Shown here one piece after another: positions 20,533 to 32,700 of a DNA stretch of 64,000 nt. Location of the stretch: the NCBI RefSeq assembly GCF_020520425.1, contig NC_079492.1, positions 112,007,157 to 112,071,156 of the forward strand, given 5' to 3'. Below the pieces are notes generated by a model. That model saw only the letters and a list, made by a program, of their open reading frames with translations, was not told the origin of the DNA and did no database searches. Each line of letters starts with the position of its first letter. The first letter of the stretch is position 1. Made by a program: the position numbers and the translations under genes. This stretch comes from Spinacia oleracea (taxonomy: Eukaryota; Streptophyta; Magnoliopsida; Caryophyllales; Amaranthaceae).

Positions 20533-21757
20533 TTGGGATCCAACCTTTCGCCTTTTTCACCGTTTGGGACATACACTTTTTTTTCCACCTTATGGGACCA
20601 AAATTAACAAAAGCAACACAAAAGGTTAGTCCCTTGGTTGAATTCCACATGGCACTACTTCATTTGTTTGTAATTTCACAAAAGGTTATTTTTAATTTTA
20701 CAAGGAATCATTAACCCCACTAATTAATTGGTTATTCTTGGGTTAAATCTCTTCTTCTCCCTTTCATTCTTCAATGATGCATATAAAGTCTTCCCAATTA
20801 GTAAGGATAATAAAAGAAATTAAGTCATTATTTTAGGGAAGGAAACTAAATCAATATTTTTCTAGAGTATTCGACAATTCAATATCTGATTAGAGTAATC
20901 CGACATCTATTCAAGTCGGATTTTTGTGTGAAAAATAGATGTTAATTACTCTGTAGTTGATATAATTAATAACTCATTCCATTTTTCATCATCCAAAATC
21001 CTCAAATTTGTCCCACCCCATTAATTCCCTACAATCTTTAACATCTGTTTCATCTTTCTTCTCAAAAGGGATCGAAAAAATCGTTGCTGAATAAAACCAA
21101 GAACCCACCAACAAAATCAACGATATCCCTCAAACTCGCCTACCTTCACTAAATTTACAGGTTCAATGTTTATTTGGTTGATAGCGATTCTTAATTGAAT
21201 TTCGTTGTTTTTCGGTCGAAAATTTGACCCATTTTTTTCCCGATTCTCACCCTAATTGGTGAATTATCTTCATATACCATCTTCAATCACATCTAACCAA
21301 TTAGTGTTGATTATTCAGATAAACTTATGGTCGCACCATTTTTGTTGAGTTCGTGTTCTTCGATAGAAAGTTAATGATTTTTTTAGTGATGTTAGCTACT
21401 CGGTATGTGTCTACATGTTTCTTATTATTATTTTTCGGCATGCTCTGGAGATTGATGTTAGTTTTAGTGTTCAACGAATGAGTTGCATCATATTTCGACA
21501 TTTTTTCCCAAATTCTTGGTAAAATAGACATGGATAACGTGGTGTTAATAGAGAAATGTAAAAGTTGGAACTTTATTTTACTTTTTTTTCCTACTTGTAT
21601 TTTATGCATCTGAATGCTTTTGTTGTTTTTAATATTGCTCATTTGGTTAACAGTGGGTTGGGGTATGGTTAACATAGTTTGTGTTTGAGGTACCAAATGA
21701 TGAAAAAAAAAGTGTAGGTCTTAAAAGGTGAAAAATATGAAAGGTTAGACCTCTAAC
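20533..21757. mobile_element. Putative long-TIR DNA element (MULE-like)
   Basis: The first 65 or so bases (GGGATCCAACCTTTCGCC...) and the reverse complement of about 21690-21757 share long blocks: AACCTTTC, TTTTTCACC, TACACTTTTTTTT and a closing GGxACC. A third, more diverged TIR-like segment lies at 22090-22170. I found no convincing target duplication. The interior (21000-21300) looks like a 5' leader with a small intron and might be captured host sequence; this is inference. Confidence 0.4.
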
Positions 21758-21773
21758 GTAAGCTTTATATGTA

Positions 21774-22031
21774 CTTCCTCCATTCTTATTTACATGACAC
21801 AATTGTACTTTCGACACTATTCACACATGTTCCTTTGACTTACTTTTGTGATTTATACATAAGAAAAAACATAGTCGTGTAGGATCTTATTAGATTCGTC
21901 TCAATAAATATTTTTTAAATATCAACTTTTTATAATTTTTTCTTATCCATAATAAAAGATATTAACGTTTGGAATCGTGCATTGGCAAACGTGCCTAAAT
22001 AATTGTGTCATTTAAAAAAGAATAGAGGAAG
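21774..22031. mobile_element. Stowaway-like MITE
   Basis: Terminal inverted repeats start CTTCCTCCATTCTTATTTAC and the element is flanked by TA on both sides. Confidence 0.8.
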
Positions 22032-22589
22032 TATATACATATGGTTGGTGTGGTCAAAGGTGAGTTAGCCTTGAGTTAAGTTGCCGAAAAATTAATTTGA
22101 GGTTCTAAAAGGTGGAAAAAAAAGAGTATAGATCCAAAAGGGTGAAAATTGTGAAAAGTAAATCCCCATTATTTAGCTTAAATAATAATATAGTCCGTAC
22201 AAATACTGATGTAGTAGTACTTTGCCAAACATAAACTGATAAAAGCAGTAGTTGGCTAGTTGGCAACATAATCACAAGCTACAAGTTAAAACTCCTTTTC
22301 CAAAATAAAAGTGATGTCTCATTCAATCACTTTCACTATTCTCTCTAAATTTTATTTATATTTACGAACCATTCTAGGAAAAACAGACAGTAAAGAATTT
22401 AAAGATGGTACCATCAATTATAGTACGTATGAAGGATGTAAGTTTAAAGGATGTAAGTTTAAAGAGTGGTTCACACTTATTGGATCTAGATACGAGATAT
22501 ATAATTAGTCCATTAAAAAAACTCTCCTCTAATTTGACATTTATTTTGTGTAAAGCGCATAATCAAAGAAGTGGGGAATAAATTTAGGC

Positions 22590-22960
22590 TCCGTTTAATA
22601 GGGTGTAAAACATTTTCGTGGAAAAACTGATAACATAAATTAATTAACTAAAACTAGCTTTAATTTTACAGGTCATATTACTCATACTTCCTCCGATTTT
22701 TAATACTCGCAACGTTTGTAAAGTTTAAACTATTCACATATTCTATTTTGACTTAGGATCTTGTTAGATTCGTCTCAATTTGTTTTTTCAAAATATTAAC
22801 TTTTTATAATTTTTGCTTAAAGATAATTAAAGATATTAATGATTAAAATTGTGCATAGGAATGCGTGAAAGTTATAAACGTTGCAAGTATTAAAAATCGG
22901 AGGAAATATTATATACGATGTAGTAAAAATAACATTAATTAACCAAAAAATTGATACGAA
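22590..22960. repeat. Dispersed repeat copy, unoccupied site for Helitron 1
   Basis: About 22590-22686 plus 22907-22940 align with 17800-17850 joined to 20006-20095. This copy lacks the Helitron but carries a Stowaway MITE (22687-22906) that the other copy lacks. Confidence 0.75.
22687..22906. mobile_element. Stowaway-like MITE
   Basis: Terminal inverted repeats of about 36 bp (CTTCCTCCGATTTTTAATAC...) with flanking TA. The unoccupied site is visible near 20062-20070. Confidence 0.88.
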
Positions 22961-23580
22961 ATCTTATACCTAAAATACAGTAACATGAGATGATTACAAC
23001 CTTAGGAGAGAATACATATATACGTAATGAGAATTGAGAAGACAGGCTCCGACAATTGCCTCTACTATCACCGCTACCGGATTTTTCGAATCCGATACGT
23101 TGAGGACATACAAGGTTATATAATCCGACCCATTAAGGACCCTACTGGCCTGAATCTATACTAACCCTCGTCCCTCGACACACTATCCATCCAGTATAGT
23201 TTACCATGATTAAAATCGAGCTTCTCCAATTAGTCTGCAAAGAAAAAATGGTTCAAAAACGTTTAAACTAAAAATAGAAAGTACTATCTTACATAAAATA
23301 GAAAGGTTGAGACCATTGGATAATCATGATTCATGAGGAAAACAAATGATCTGTACGAAGTCAGGCCAGTTCAATTGATTGCTCCACAACAACAACAAAA
23401 AAAAAACAAAGGCTAATCTACGACAGCTTTTTGAGTCTTTGTTTGGTCACATATCTCTTTCAACAGGTGAGCTTTTTGAGTCTTAATAAAGAGTACCTCC
23501 TATAGTACACTCATCACTCATTTTTGAGTCTCTGGTTCTCTTACTTTGCCAAAGCAGCCAACACCTACATTTTAGGTCTA
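22960..23580. other. Intergenic upstream of the carboxypeptidase-like gene
   Basis: No gene recognised. 23040-23230 is less AT-rich but has stops in all frames within short distances. The promoter of the gene at 23763 must lie at its right end. Confidence 0.5.
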
Positions 23581-23583
23581 GCT

Positions 23584-23750
23584 CACACACAGCATCACTT
23601 ATATAAGACACACAGCATCACACACACAGCATCACACACAGCATCACACACACAGCATCACACACAGCATCACACACACAGCATCACCCACAACATCACC
23701 CACCCACACACACAGCATCACACACAGCATCACACACACAGCATCACCCA
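23584..23750 (+). repeat. CACACAGCATCA minisatellite in promoter/5' UTR
   Basis: About ten imperfect copies of a 10-14 bp unit lie directly upstream of the start codon at 23763. The likely TATA box (TATATAAG, 23600-23607) is embedded near its left end, so most copies should be transcribed. The same 14-base string also occurs inside the coding region at 23865-23878. Confidence 0.85.
23600..23607 (+). promoter_or_regulatory. Probable TATA box of the carboxypeptidase-like gene
   Basis: TATATAAG lies 156 bp upstream of the ATG, compatible with a start near 23630 and a leader of about 130 nt. Confidence 0.5.
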
Positions 23751-23762
23751 AACGTACGTACA

Positions 23763-26700
23763 ATGACTGATTTGCTAATTCTAGTAGTGTTGTTGCTACT
23801 ACCTCTTCATTCGGAGGGGTTATTAAGTACATATAACTATACACAAAAGCTCGATCACTCAGACCCACACAGCATCACATTTCAACAAAATGTGATGCTC
23901 AACGACAACCAGTGGGCGGGAGCAAAGTCGGGGGCTCCCATCTTCGTTCTCGTGGGAGGGGTAAAGGACGGTCCTGAAACCATTGATGATTACGGTCTTC
24001 TCAAGCTATGCGCTATCAAGTTCCAGGCGTTGTTAGTTTATATTGAGGTAATCTTAGTTTAACTAGTTAATTAATGCAAGTTTATTTCTTTTTTTTCTTT
24101 TTTTAATTAAGGTTTAGTAAATTTGCACGATTCTGGTACTCTGAAATTCGACAAAAATACATCATTAACGCCAACAACAAAACCATGATATGAATATGAA
24201 TCATCAATTAGTAACCTTGCCATCTAACTCATAACTCAGTTGAACTATTCCTTGCCCCATCACAGTAATGTCGTTCCATTCTAGGCATTCTTACACCAAA
24301 TAGAAACACCCCCATCTTATTAAATTTGGTAACAAATTAAATACTCCATATTATATTGTTAGTAAATGGTATTGGTACTCTACGAAGTATCAAAGTCAAA
24401 CCAAATATCCCTTTTAATTTTTACCCTCCAAACCCCCCAATTTCTCAATCAAACCTCAAAACGTACACACACAAGCATATATTTTGCACTCATCTTTTAT
24501 TTTCTTAATCCAAAATAAATAACAAAAATTACAAATTCAAACCAATATTGTTACAGTCTGATATGCCCTTGTTGTGATCAAGATGGTAGAAGACGTAGGA
24601 AGATCGAATTGTTTGTCAGACACAACAACAACAACAACATGACTTTAAGCTGATCCGTAAAGTGGGAACGACATTAGGAAGTAGGGTATACCTGAATTCG
24701 AAGGCGGCGACGGCGATTATTCTGGCGGCGAAGGTGATTGTTATGGCGGCGACGGCGACAGCGACGGCGATTGTTTGAGAGAATTAGGGTTATTAATATT
24801 GGGAAAAGAGGAGAGAGAAAATTAGGGTTCTTATTTTTGGGTAAAAGAGGAGAACGAAAACAAGGGTTGTTAATTTTTTGGGAAAAATTTAGGGTTTGAC
24901 AGGTTCTAAATGAGAGAGGAGGTATTTTTCTTTTTTTATTTAGAGTTTGCTGATTTTTTTATTTTCATAACCTTTTAAACTAATCCTTTTAAAAGCCCTA
25001 TCAAACTCTTTTAAAGCCCTTCATTTTAAAGCCCTATAAAAGTCCAGCCCCTTTAATAAGTGAAAGGGCTGAACCATGGTGCTAACTGCTAAGTAGTATT
25101 TCACTTCACTTTATTTCAATCTTATTATCTTATATTTCTGATGTACGGAGTACAGTTTTGCACTTAATTAAATGGTTATAGCTTAGCTTAGAGTGACAGA
25201 GGGGAGAGAATGGTTACCGAGTACGGAGTACATCTGACAGAGTCGCAAGGGGGGAGAGCTGTGAGGCCATTGTCAGTTTAAAGCCCGCCCCCATCATGCC
25301 CATTAGTCTGCCCCACTTAAAACATGACCCTGAAATTAATATAACGGGCGGGTCTGGGTCCCTAACGGCCTCACCCTATTTTTCTTGACCTGTATTGTGG
25401 TGAATAATTATTTTTTGTCCCCTGCTAATTAATAATGTGAGTATTCACTTTTTCCTAGTATGTTTTTCTTATCCTTTTTGGTGGGGGAACCAAATTATTT
25501 TCTTCAAAGGGTCAAGCGGGCAAGACACAATATACTTGTGTTAAGTATGTCTTAAAAAAGTTTCCAAATTTCATTGCACATAATATAAAATTAAAGTATT
25601 ACTCCTTTAGGTTTTTTACTTCGTATTATACTAGAAACAGTAAAATTATAAACGTATGAAGCATATACTTCCTCCGTTTCGGAAATATCGCACCATGGTT
25701 GACTTTTACTCCTTTAACCATTATTTTAACTCTTAATATCTCAAGTCGTGTGCAAGTAAAAATTATAAAAAAATAATATTTAGAAAATATATATCGATAC
25801 GAATCTAATATGGACTCATATGACTAAAACTTTCTTACGTAAGAATCACAAAAATGCTTAAAGTCGTAGTGTGAATAGTGTAAAAAACAAATTGTGCGAT
25901 ATTTCCGGACGGAGGAAGTACTTTACTTTTGATAGAAGAGAGACCTATTAACAGATATACTCTCTCCGTATTTAAATACGAATCACATATGGCCGGACAC
26001 GAGTATTAAGAAAGAATAGTTGAATGAAATAAAATAATAAAGCAAGCGGAGTTGAGGTAAATATTTTAATCAAGTAAAACAAGAGGGGGACATTAAATTT
26101 TGGAGGGCTGCGGGGTTTCTGAAATTAATTGTTTAATGTGGTGATGGATTATATGGTAAATTAGATACTCCATATATTATTTAATTAGATGGTGGGGTAA
26201 AAAGTTACTAAATATGGAAGTGTGACTCCTAATAAAATACGACCGAAAATGGTAAGTGTGACTCGTAATAAAATACGGAGGGAATTGTAAATTATATAAA
26301 AAATGAATTAAAGGTTGGCGGTCGTTAAAACAATAAAGTAAAAGTACGTAGCACAAAGTAGGAGGTACTGAGTCGTAGATAAAAAAAATTGGAGGGCTAA
26401 AAGCCGCCCCATATTACTGAAAACCGCCCAACTATTTTTACTCATATACCCTCCTTTATTTACCCCTCATTCAACATTTACCATCCTCGTTTATCATCTT
26501 ACATTCCCACCTCAAACCGGACCACCCCTTCCACCACCGTCGCCACCATATTGTCGGCACTACCGGCGACAAAATGTGTAGTGTTTAACTAATTAGTTTT
26601 AGTGCTTAACTAATTAGTTTCATTGTTTAATTAATTTTTTTCCAGTGCTTAACTAATTAGTTCCGGTACTTAACTAGTTAATTTCATTGCTTAACTAATT

Positions 26701-29700
26701 GATTTCATTGTTTAACTTATATGACACTAAGACAATATTTTGTATAAGACTGCCTTATATAAAAGTTTATAATTTGTAATTGATTTAAAAAATAAATGTA
26801 ATGACAAAATCACATGTTTAATTAATGTTTTGATATAGTTGAATATTTTCGATTTTGAGTACCTATATAAAATAGTCTACTTAAAAAAAAAAAAAAAGGT
26901 ACTGTTAAAACAAAATGCTTGACCTATGTCACCTAATCTAGCCAAGCAAATTGTGGTGTAGACGTGTAGTCCAACTTTTAAGGAAATAATTTTATTTTTT
27001 TATCACTTGTGTTCTTGTGAATAAGTGAACCTGAACTTAAATTTGTATGCGTTGTTAACGTACTAGTTACTACTTACTAGTTAGTTTGTTTCCAATGTCT
27101 GCAACATCTACGTAATTCAAATTTGAGCAAATGCTTGTTTTATTATTTAACTCACGTTCCTTAATTTCTTTCTCTTTAGCATCGTTTTCATGGAGAATCA
27201 ATACCGTTGGGTTCAATAGAATCTGCCATGTCAGATTATCGGGTTAGAAAGTTCCTTACTACCGAGCAGGCCTTAAAAGATTCGGTCACGATTATTCAGA
27301 GCTTGAAAGTGAATCTATCTGCCCACAACTCACCGATTATTGTTGTAGGTATAGGCTATGGTGGAGGTAATCAAAATTAATTAATCCTGTAAGAAAGTAA
27401 AACTCTTTAATTATACTACTACGTACTTATAGAATTTATATTTCATATGATACACTCTGCATATGGAGTATGAATGTAGGAAGAAGATACTAAGATACTA
27501 CTATCTTCTATTTTGTGATTTCAGCGTTGGCCGTATGGTTGCGATTGAGATACCCGGAGATTGCTATTGGAGCTCTTGCATCATCAACCCAGTTGTTGTA
27601 CTACGGTAAGAATACCCCGGGGAATGGGTATTGTACGACTGTTAGCAATGATTTCAAGGTATTTACTTATCATACTCCAATCCATACATCAAAGTACATT
27701 CATTTCATTTTTACACGATTGCAAAACCTAGTCGTCCAAAACACATTTAAATTTTAAAATCATTGAAATTTATTTTGTAAGTGTTATACCAAGTGATACC
27801 TATACTGATGATAGTTTTACTCTAGCCCTCTGCCCTGGTCCTCTTTGAGCCCGACCTGAAAAATAATCAGTTTATGGCAAAAATCTTAAGCTGTTTTTTT
27901 CGGCCCAGCCAAGCACTACCCAACTATAAAAAAAAATTGGGCAACTCAAACTCCAATCTTAGTTTAAAAACTAGTATAATACTCGTGCGATGCACGGTTT
28001 ATAATCTAAATATAAATTTATATGAAATCTAAACTATTATGACAGACAATTATTATCAAAACAGAGCTTATGTGTATTCTCCTAATTAAATTACTGATGG
28101 ATAAATTTGTAATTGCTTTATTCGATTTCTTATTTATTTATTTTTAAAAAAACAAAGAAGGGTACCAAAACAAAACTATTTCATCCACATTCATGACTTG
28201 TAGCTAGCATAAAGTTATTATCATCAACCCTTAACTCCGATAGTCATGCTTACTTAATACTTGCTCTTATAGACTTATACCTCATTACCCGACCACCTAA
28301 CACTTACTCTAACTATTTATTTCATTCTGTTATATATGGCTTTGAGGCGGGGCGTAGCCTCCAAACTCCTATCGCCTAAAAAGCTCATTTTTATCCCTGC
28401 CACCCACAATTAGAACGACACCCCCACTCCTCCCAATCCCCTTCTCATGGGGTAAAAAATAAAGTCATCCCTGCTCCATCACCCACTCGTGTTCCAAACC
28501 CACCTCAAACTAACTCACCTCTAGGCTCAACATTTTCTTTTGGTAAGAGAGTTTTGAATTTTAGTATAGAGTCATCGATAATTCGATTGTTTGATTAGAG
28601 TAATTGTGTGAATTAACAAAGCATAGTAATGTGTAGGTTAGTAGTAAAAGAAATGTTGATAAGTTCATAACCAATTAGATGAACGATAAGCGAGGCAGGC
28701 AGGTCCAATCTAAAATTCATCTTCGCCCCGTCACCCGCGACGAATACATTTTGTAACCCTATCATCCACCAAATTTTCCTCCATGCCCGCCCATTTCAAG
28801 AGGATGAGCTGGGTTTCTCCCAAATATCCAGCCCCACTGACAATTTATATTCGGTAAATAATACATTTTGCCTTTCAGCTAACTTTTGAATATTTTAGAC
28901 AATCATTGTCATAAGGTTGTGAATATAGTTATATTGAAGTAGATTCTCGATCATTTAAAAGATTAAGAAACTATTAAATGAAACGATAAGGAGAAAATTA
29001 TAAATGTGAGAAAGAAAAGATGCTAAGTAATTAAAAAATTTCTTTTAAATAATCATGTTTTAGACAAGCTTGTTAAAGACTACTTTGTATATTGAAGCAA
29101 GGGGTAAACATTCATTATACATATCCGTAAGGACACAAATTCTAAATAAAAACTTATAGTACATACAGTTAGTGATTAGTAAAAAAAGTAAATTATTTTA
29201 ATACACGCTAAAAGATGTTTACGAATTTTTATTAATATTTTGGACAAATCATTGTCGTATGGTTGTGAATATTGTGATATTGAATCGAATTTAGTAATGA
29301 CCTATTATAGTAATATTAATATCTTATACTCCCTCCGTATTTATTTAAGGGATACACTTGTCTTTTTCAGCCGTATTTATTTAAGAGATACACTTGCCAT
29401 TTTTAGTAACTTATAAACCCAACCATCTAATTAAATAATACATCTAATTTACCCTATGAGTCTATGACCCACCATCCTATTAAACAAATGATTTTAGCAA
29501 CCCACCCCACCTCACACCCTCCAAAATGACATGATCCCCACTTGTTTATTTATTAAAATATCTATCCAACCGCACTTTATTTCATTCAATTCTTCTTCTT
29601 AATACCCGTGCCCGGCCAAGTGTATCCCTTAAATAAATACGGAGGGAGTATTAGTTGTACATAAACAATAATGACAAAACTGGTGCATAATAATTTCATC

Positions 29701-32700
29701 AAATTGTCTCAAATAAAATAAATATTTCGTACCAATAGAGAGATAAAAAAAATAACGACATAAATTAATTAGGTGCAATATAATTTTTACAAATTGACTC
29801 AAACAAAATAAATACTCGGTACCGAGATTTTATTTGTAAAATTAAACGTGTATTCTACTTTTATAAGGCATCCACATTGTAAATTACTAAATTTATTTGT
29901 TATACATATTATACATATTTGTTTTACAACCTTCATTTAATAAGTTATTTACACGTATATATATCAAATAGATTCTTTCACGTTGTATATCTATAATGTA
30001 TAAACGGTCTTACACTCCATATACTTATCTTAAATTTAGAATAGTATAACATAATAGGTCTTATATTAGGATAATCATTATAAATAATCGTTGAACTTAA
30101 CATAATTATATCATTTTGTTTTTGGATAGTTATATACTACGTATCTTGTAAGAGTATAATTATAGCATATAGATTCATGAGATCACATTGATTTGATTAA
30201 CTAATGTGTAAATAGAAAGAATAATTATTTAATGTAAATAAATAATTTATAAGGATTAATTATTTTATTATATATTTAATTATTTATTATATTAAAAGAG
30301 AGGCGAATCAATGAGTGACATTTGTCATCACCACATTGATTTCCTCTCTTTTAGTATAATATATAGATTGTTCGACCCGAAAATGGCCCAAATAGCAGGT
30401 TTCGGCTTGAAGTTTGGGCCGACCTGATATAATAGGCAGAATTTTTTGGATGCGAACTGATCCATCCTGCCTTTTAACCAGGTCTATGTTAGTCTAAAAT
30501 ATAAATGTAATACAAAACTAGATATAGAGTGGTAGGTTGAACATTTTTAATAGTATGTTTGATTAATAGTTCAGCGCTTACCTATTTCACTATTTGATTA
30601 ATAGTTCTACAAGGTTTTTAATACTACGTAGTATGTTTGATTAATAGTTCAACGCTTACCTATTTGCTAAACATATATGGTTGAATGACTAATTGAATGA
30701 CGTACTTTAAATTTGTGATTTCTGTAATTAGGCTGTCGACCCAATATGCTACGAGACTATTCGTCGTTCTTGGAAAGCCATCGATAATTATAAAGTTTAT
30801 CTAAACGGTTTAGCACGACTTAGCCAAATTTTTAATACATGCAGGTAAATACTCGTATTTAAGTATTGAAATACATTTATACTACGTATGTTCTACGTAG
30901 TAGAATCTCTGTATTTATTTAAGAGATACATTTGTCTTTTTCGACTGTATTTATTTAAGAGATACACTTGCTATTTTTGGTAACTTATCAACCCCACAAT
31001 CTAATTAAATAATTTATTTACACCCCACCCCCACCCTCCTTCCCCTAAAATGACATGTTCCTCACTTATTTTACTTATTAAAATATCTACCCAACCGCAC
31101 TTGTTTTATTACTTTATTTCATTCAATTCTTTTTCTTAATACTCGTGCCCGACCAAGTGTATCTCTAAAATAAATACGGAGGGAGTAGTATATAAACTAA
31201 AGTAATAAAGTTGTTAAATTATTGAATTAATGGGTAGGCCTTTACAATCTACATGGGAGGTGAAGAAATGGCTTGCTCAATTGTTTTCAGAAGCTGCCCA
31301 ATCTGAAGATCCAACAAATATGGCAATAACATTTATTTGTAGCCAAATAAGTACGACAAAAAATCTCATTAAAGCTTTAGCTGCAACATTGCACAATGAA
31401 TTGAACGATGGAAGGAAATGTTCTGACTACATTCTTGTACAAGTGGACTCTCCATTTGAGCCTGATTCAAATTATACAACGGCTTCGGCATGGCTGGTAA
31501 TTTATTTATTTACATATATAGACAAAATTAACTTTACATGAAGTATTATTTTAATTGAATCTATGCAGTAAATAAAATCTAGAGTTTCTTTTTTAATTGG
31601 CAGCGATGCAATGAGTTAATCTTCCCTGTTGGATGCGAACACGATACCATGCTTCCTGCTAAACCATTCCATATGGCGCAATTTACACGATCATGTCATA
31701 AGAGATTTGGAGAAGTTCTACAACCAAGTTCACACATAAACTTTTATGGGAATTATGTAAGTATCATTCTTCATATGTTTTTATTATTTCTTTCTTTAAG
31801 ATTTACTATCCCTCTCATGTTAAAATTAATTGTATCTTTGTTATATATGTCTTAAACCCTTTAGAATATGGTTGAAGCTCTTATCAAATTCGGAGGAAAT
31901 ATCATCTTTTCCAACGGACTTAAAGATCCTTCGAGTAATGGAGGGTGAGTAGTAGACCATATACCTTTCAAACAGGTTACCTAATTAAGGGAGCCTTGGT
32001 GCACACTATTTATATATAACTAGCTTTTGAACCCGTTTTTATTGTGTATTCGTAGATGTTCAAATGTCTTTTGAAATTTTAATTAGTAAGGACTTGTGAT
32101 TTTTGGTAATATATGAGTTAAATACAGGTGTAATTTGAAGTTCAGAAAAATATAAAAATTAAAACATATTGATGGATGAAAGAAAATCTATGGTTTTTCT
32201 TTTCATAGACTAGATATAGATTTCTGCCATGTCATCCTTTCGTATCATTTTATCAATTTTTTAAAATCAATTTACAGATATGATAATATTTCACTTGGTC
32301 AATTTGCTGATGCTAAAGTTGTAACTAATAACACAGGATATTGAAGGATTTATCAGAGACCATTGTCGCGATAACAACCATTAATGGTATGTGTGTACTC
32401 CGATGAGTATATCATTTTTAATTAATTCTTGCATTTCGTATTTTAACTATAAAGTGATTATTCATAATTCAAACAATTTCTTGCTGTTATTAATACATTC
32501 TTTTACATAATTTCAAGGCTCTCAATATTGGGATATGAAACAATTAAAATATGATGATCCCGAATGGTTGAAAAATAAGAGAGATGAAGAACTGGAAGTT
32601 TTCAAACAATGGATCAAGCAATATCAGCATAATAACAACAAATCAAGTCTTGTAGCTTGTTGTCTTTTCATTTGTTTCGTACTAGAATTTCTTGTGTTTT

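Larger units (their letters stand above)
24048..27179 (+). other. Intron 1 of the carboxypeptidase-like gene (3.1 kb)
   Basis: It holds a GGCGGCGACGGCGA-rich patch (24700-24770), a TTTTAAAGCCCT short repeat (24985-25040), two Stowaway MITEs and a 21-bp minisatellite. No coding segment was recognised. Confidence 0.75.

Noticed and set aside
23524..23766. His/Ser/Thr-rich frame upstream of and overlapping the S28-like start codon
   Set aside because: It is the minisatellite read through, has no ATG at its start, and overlaps the real start only by chance.
32015..32050. A possible Helitron end (ctagcttttgaacccg) in intron 7
   Set aside because: There is no clear hairpin and no partner end; too short and decayed to call.
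32280..32345. Upstream acceptor at about 32278 for exon 8 of the S28-like gene
   Set aside because: Using it gives an in-frame stop before the family-conserved segment; the acceptor at 32335-32336 restores the expected sequence and phase.
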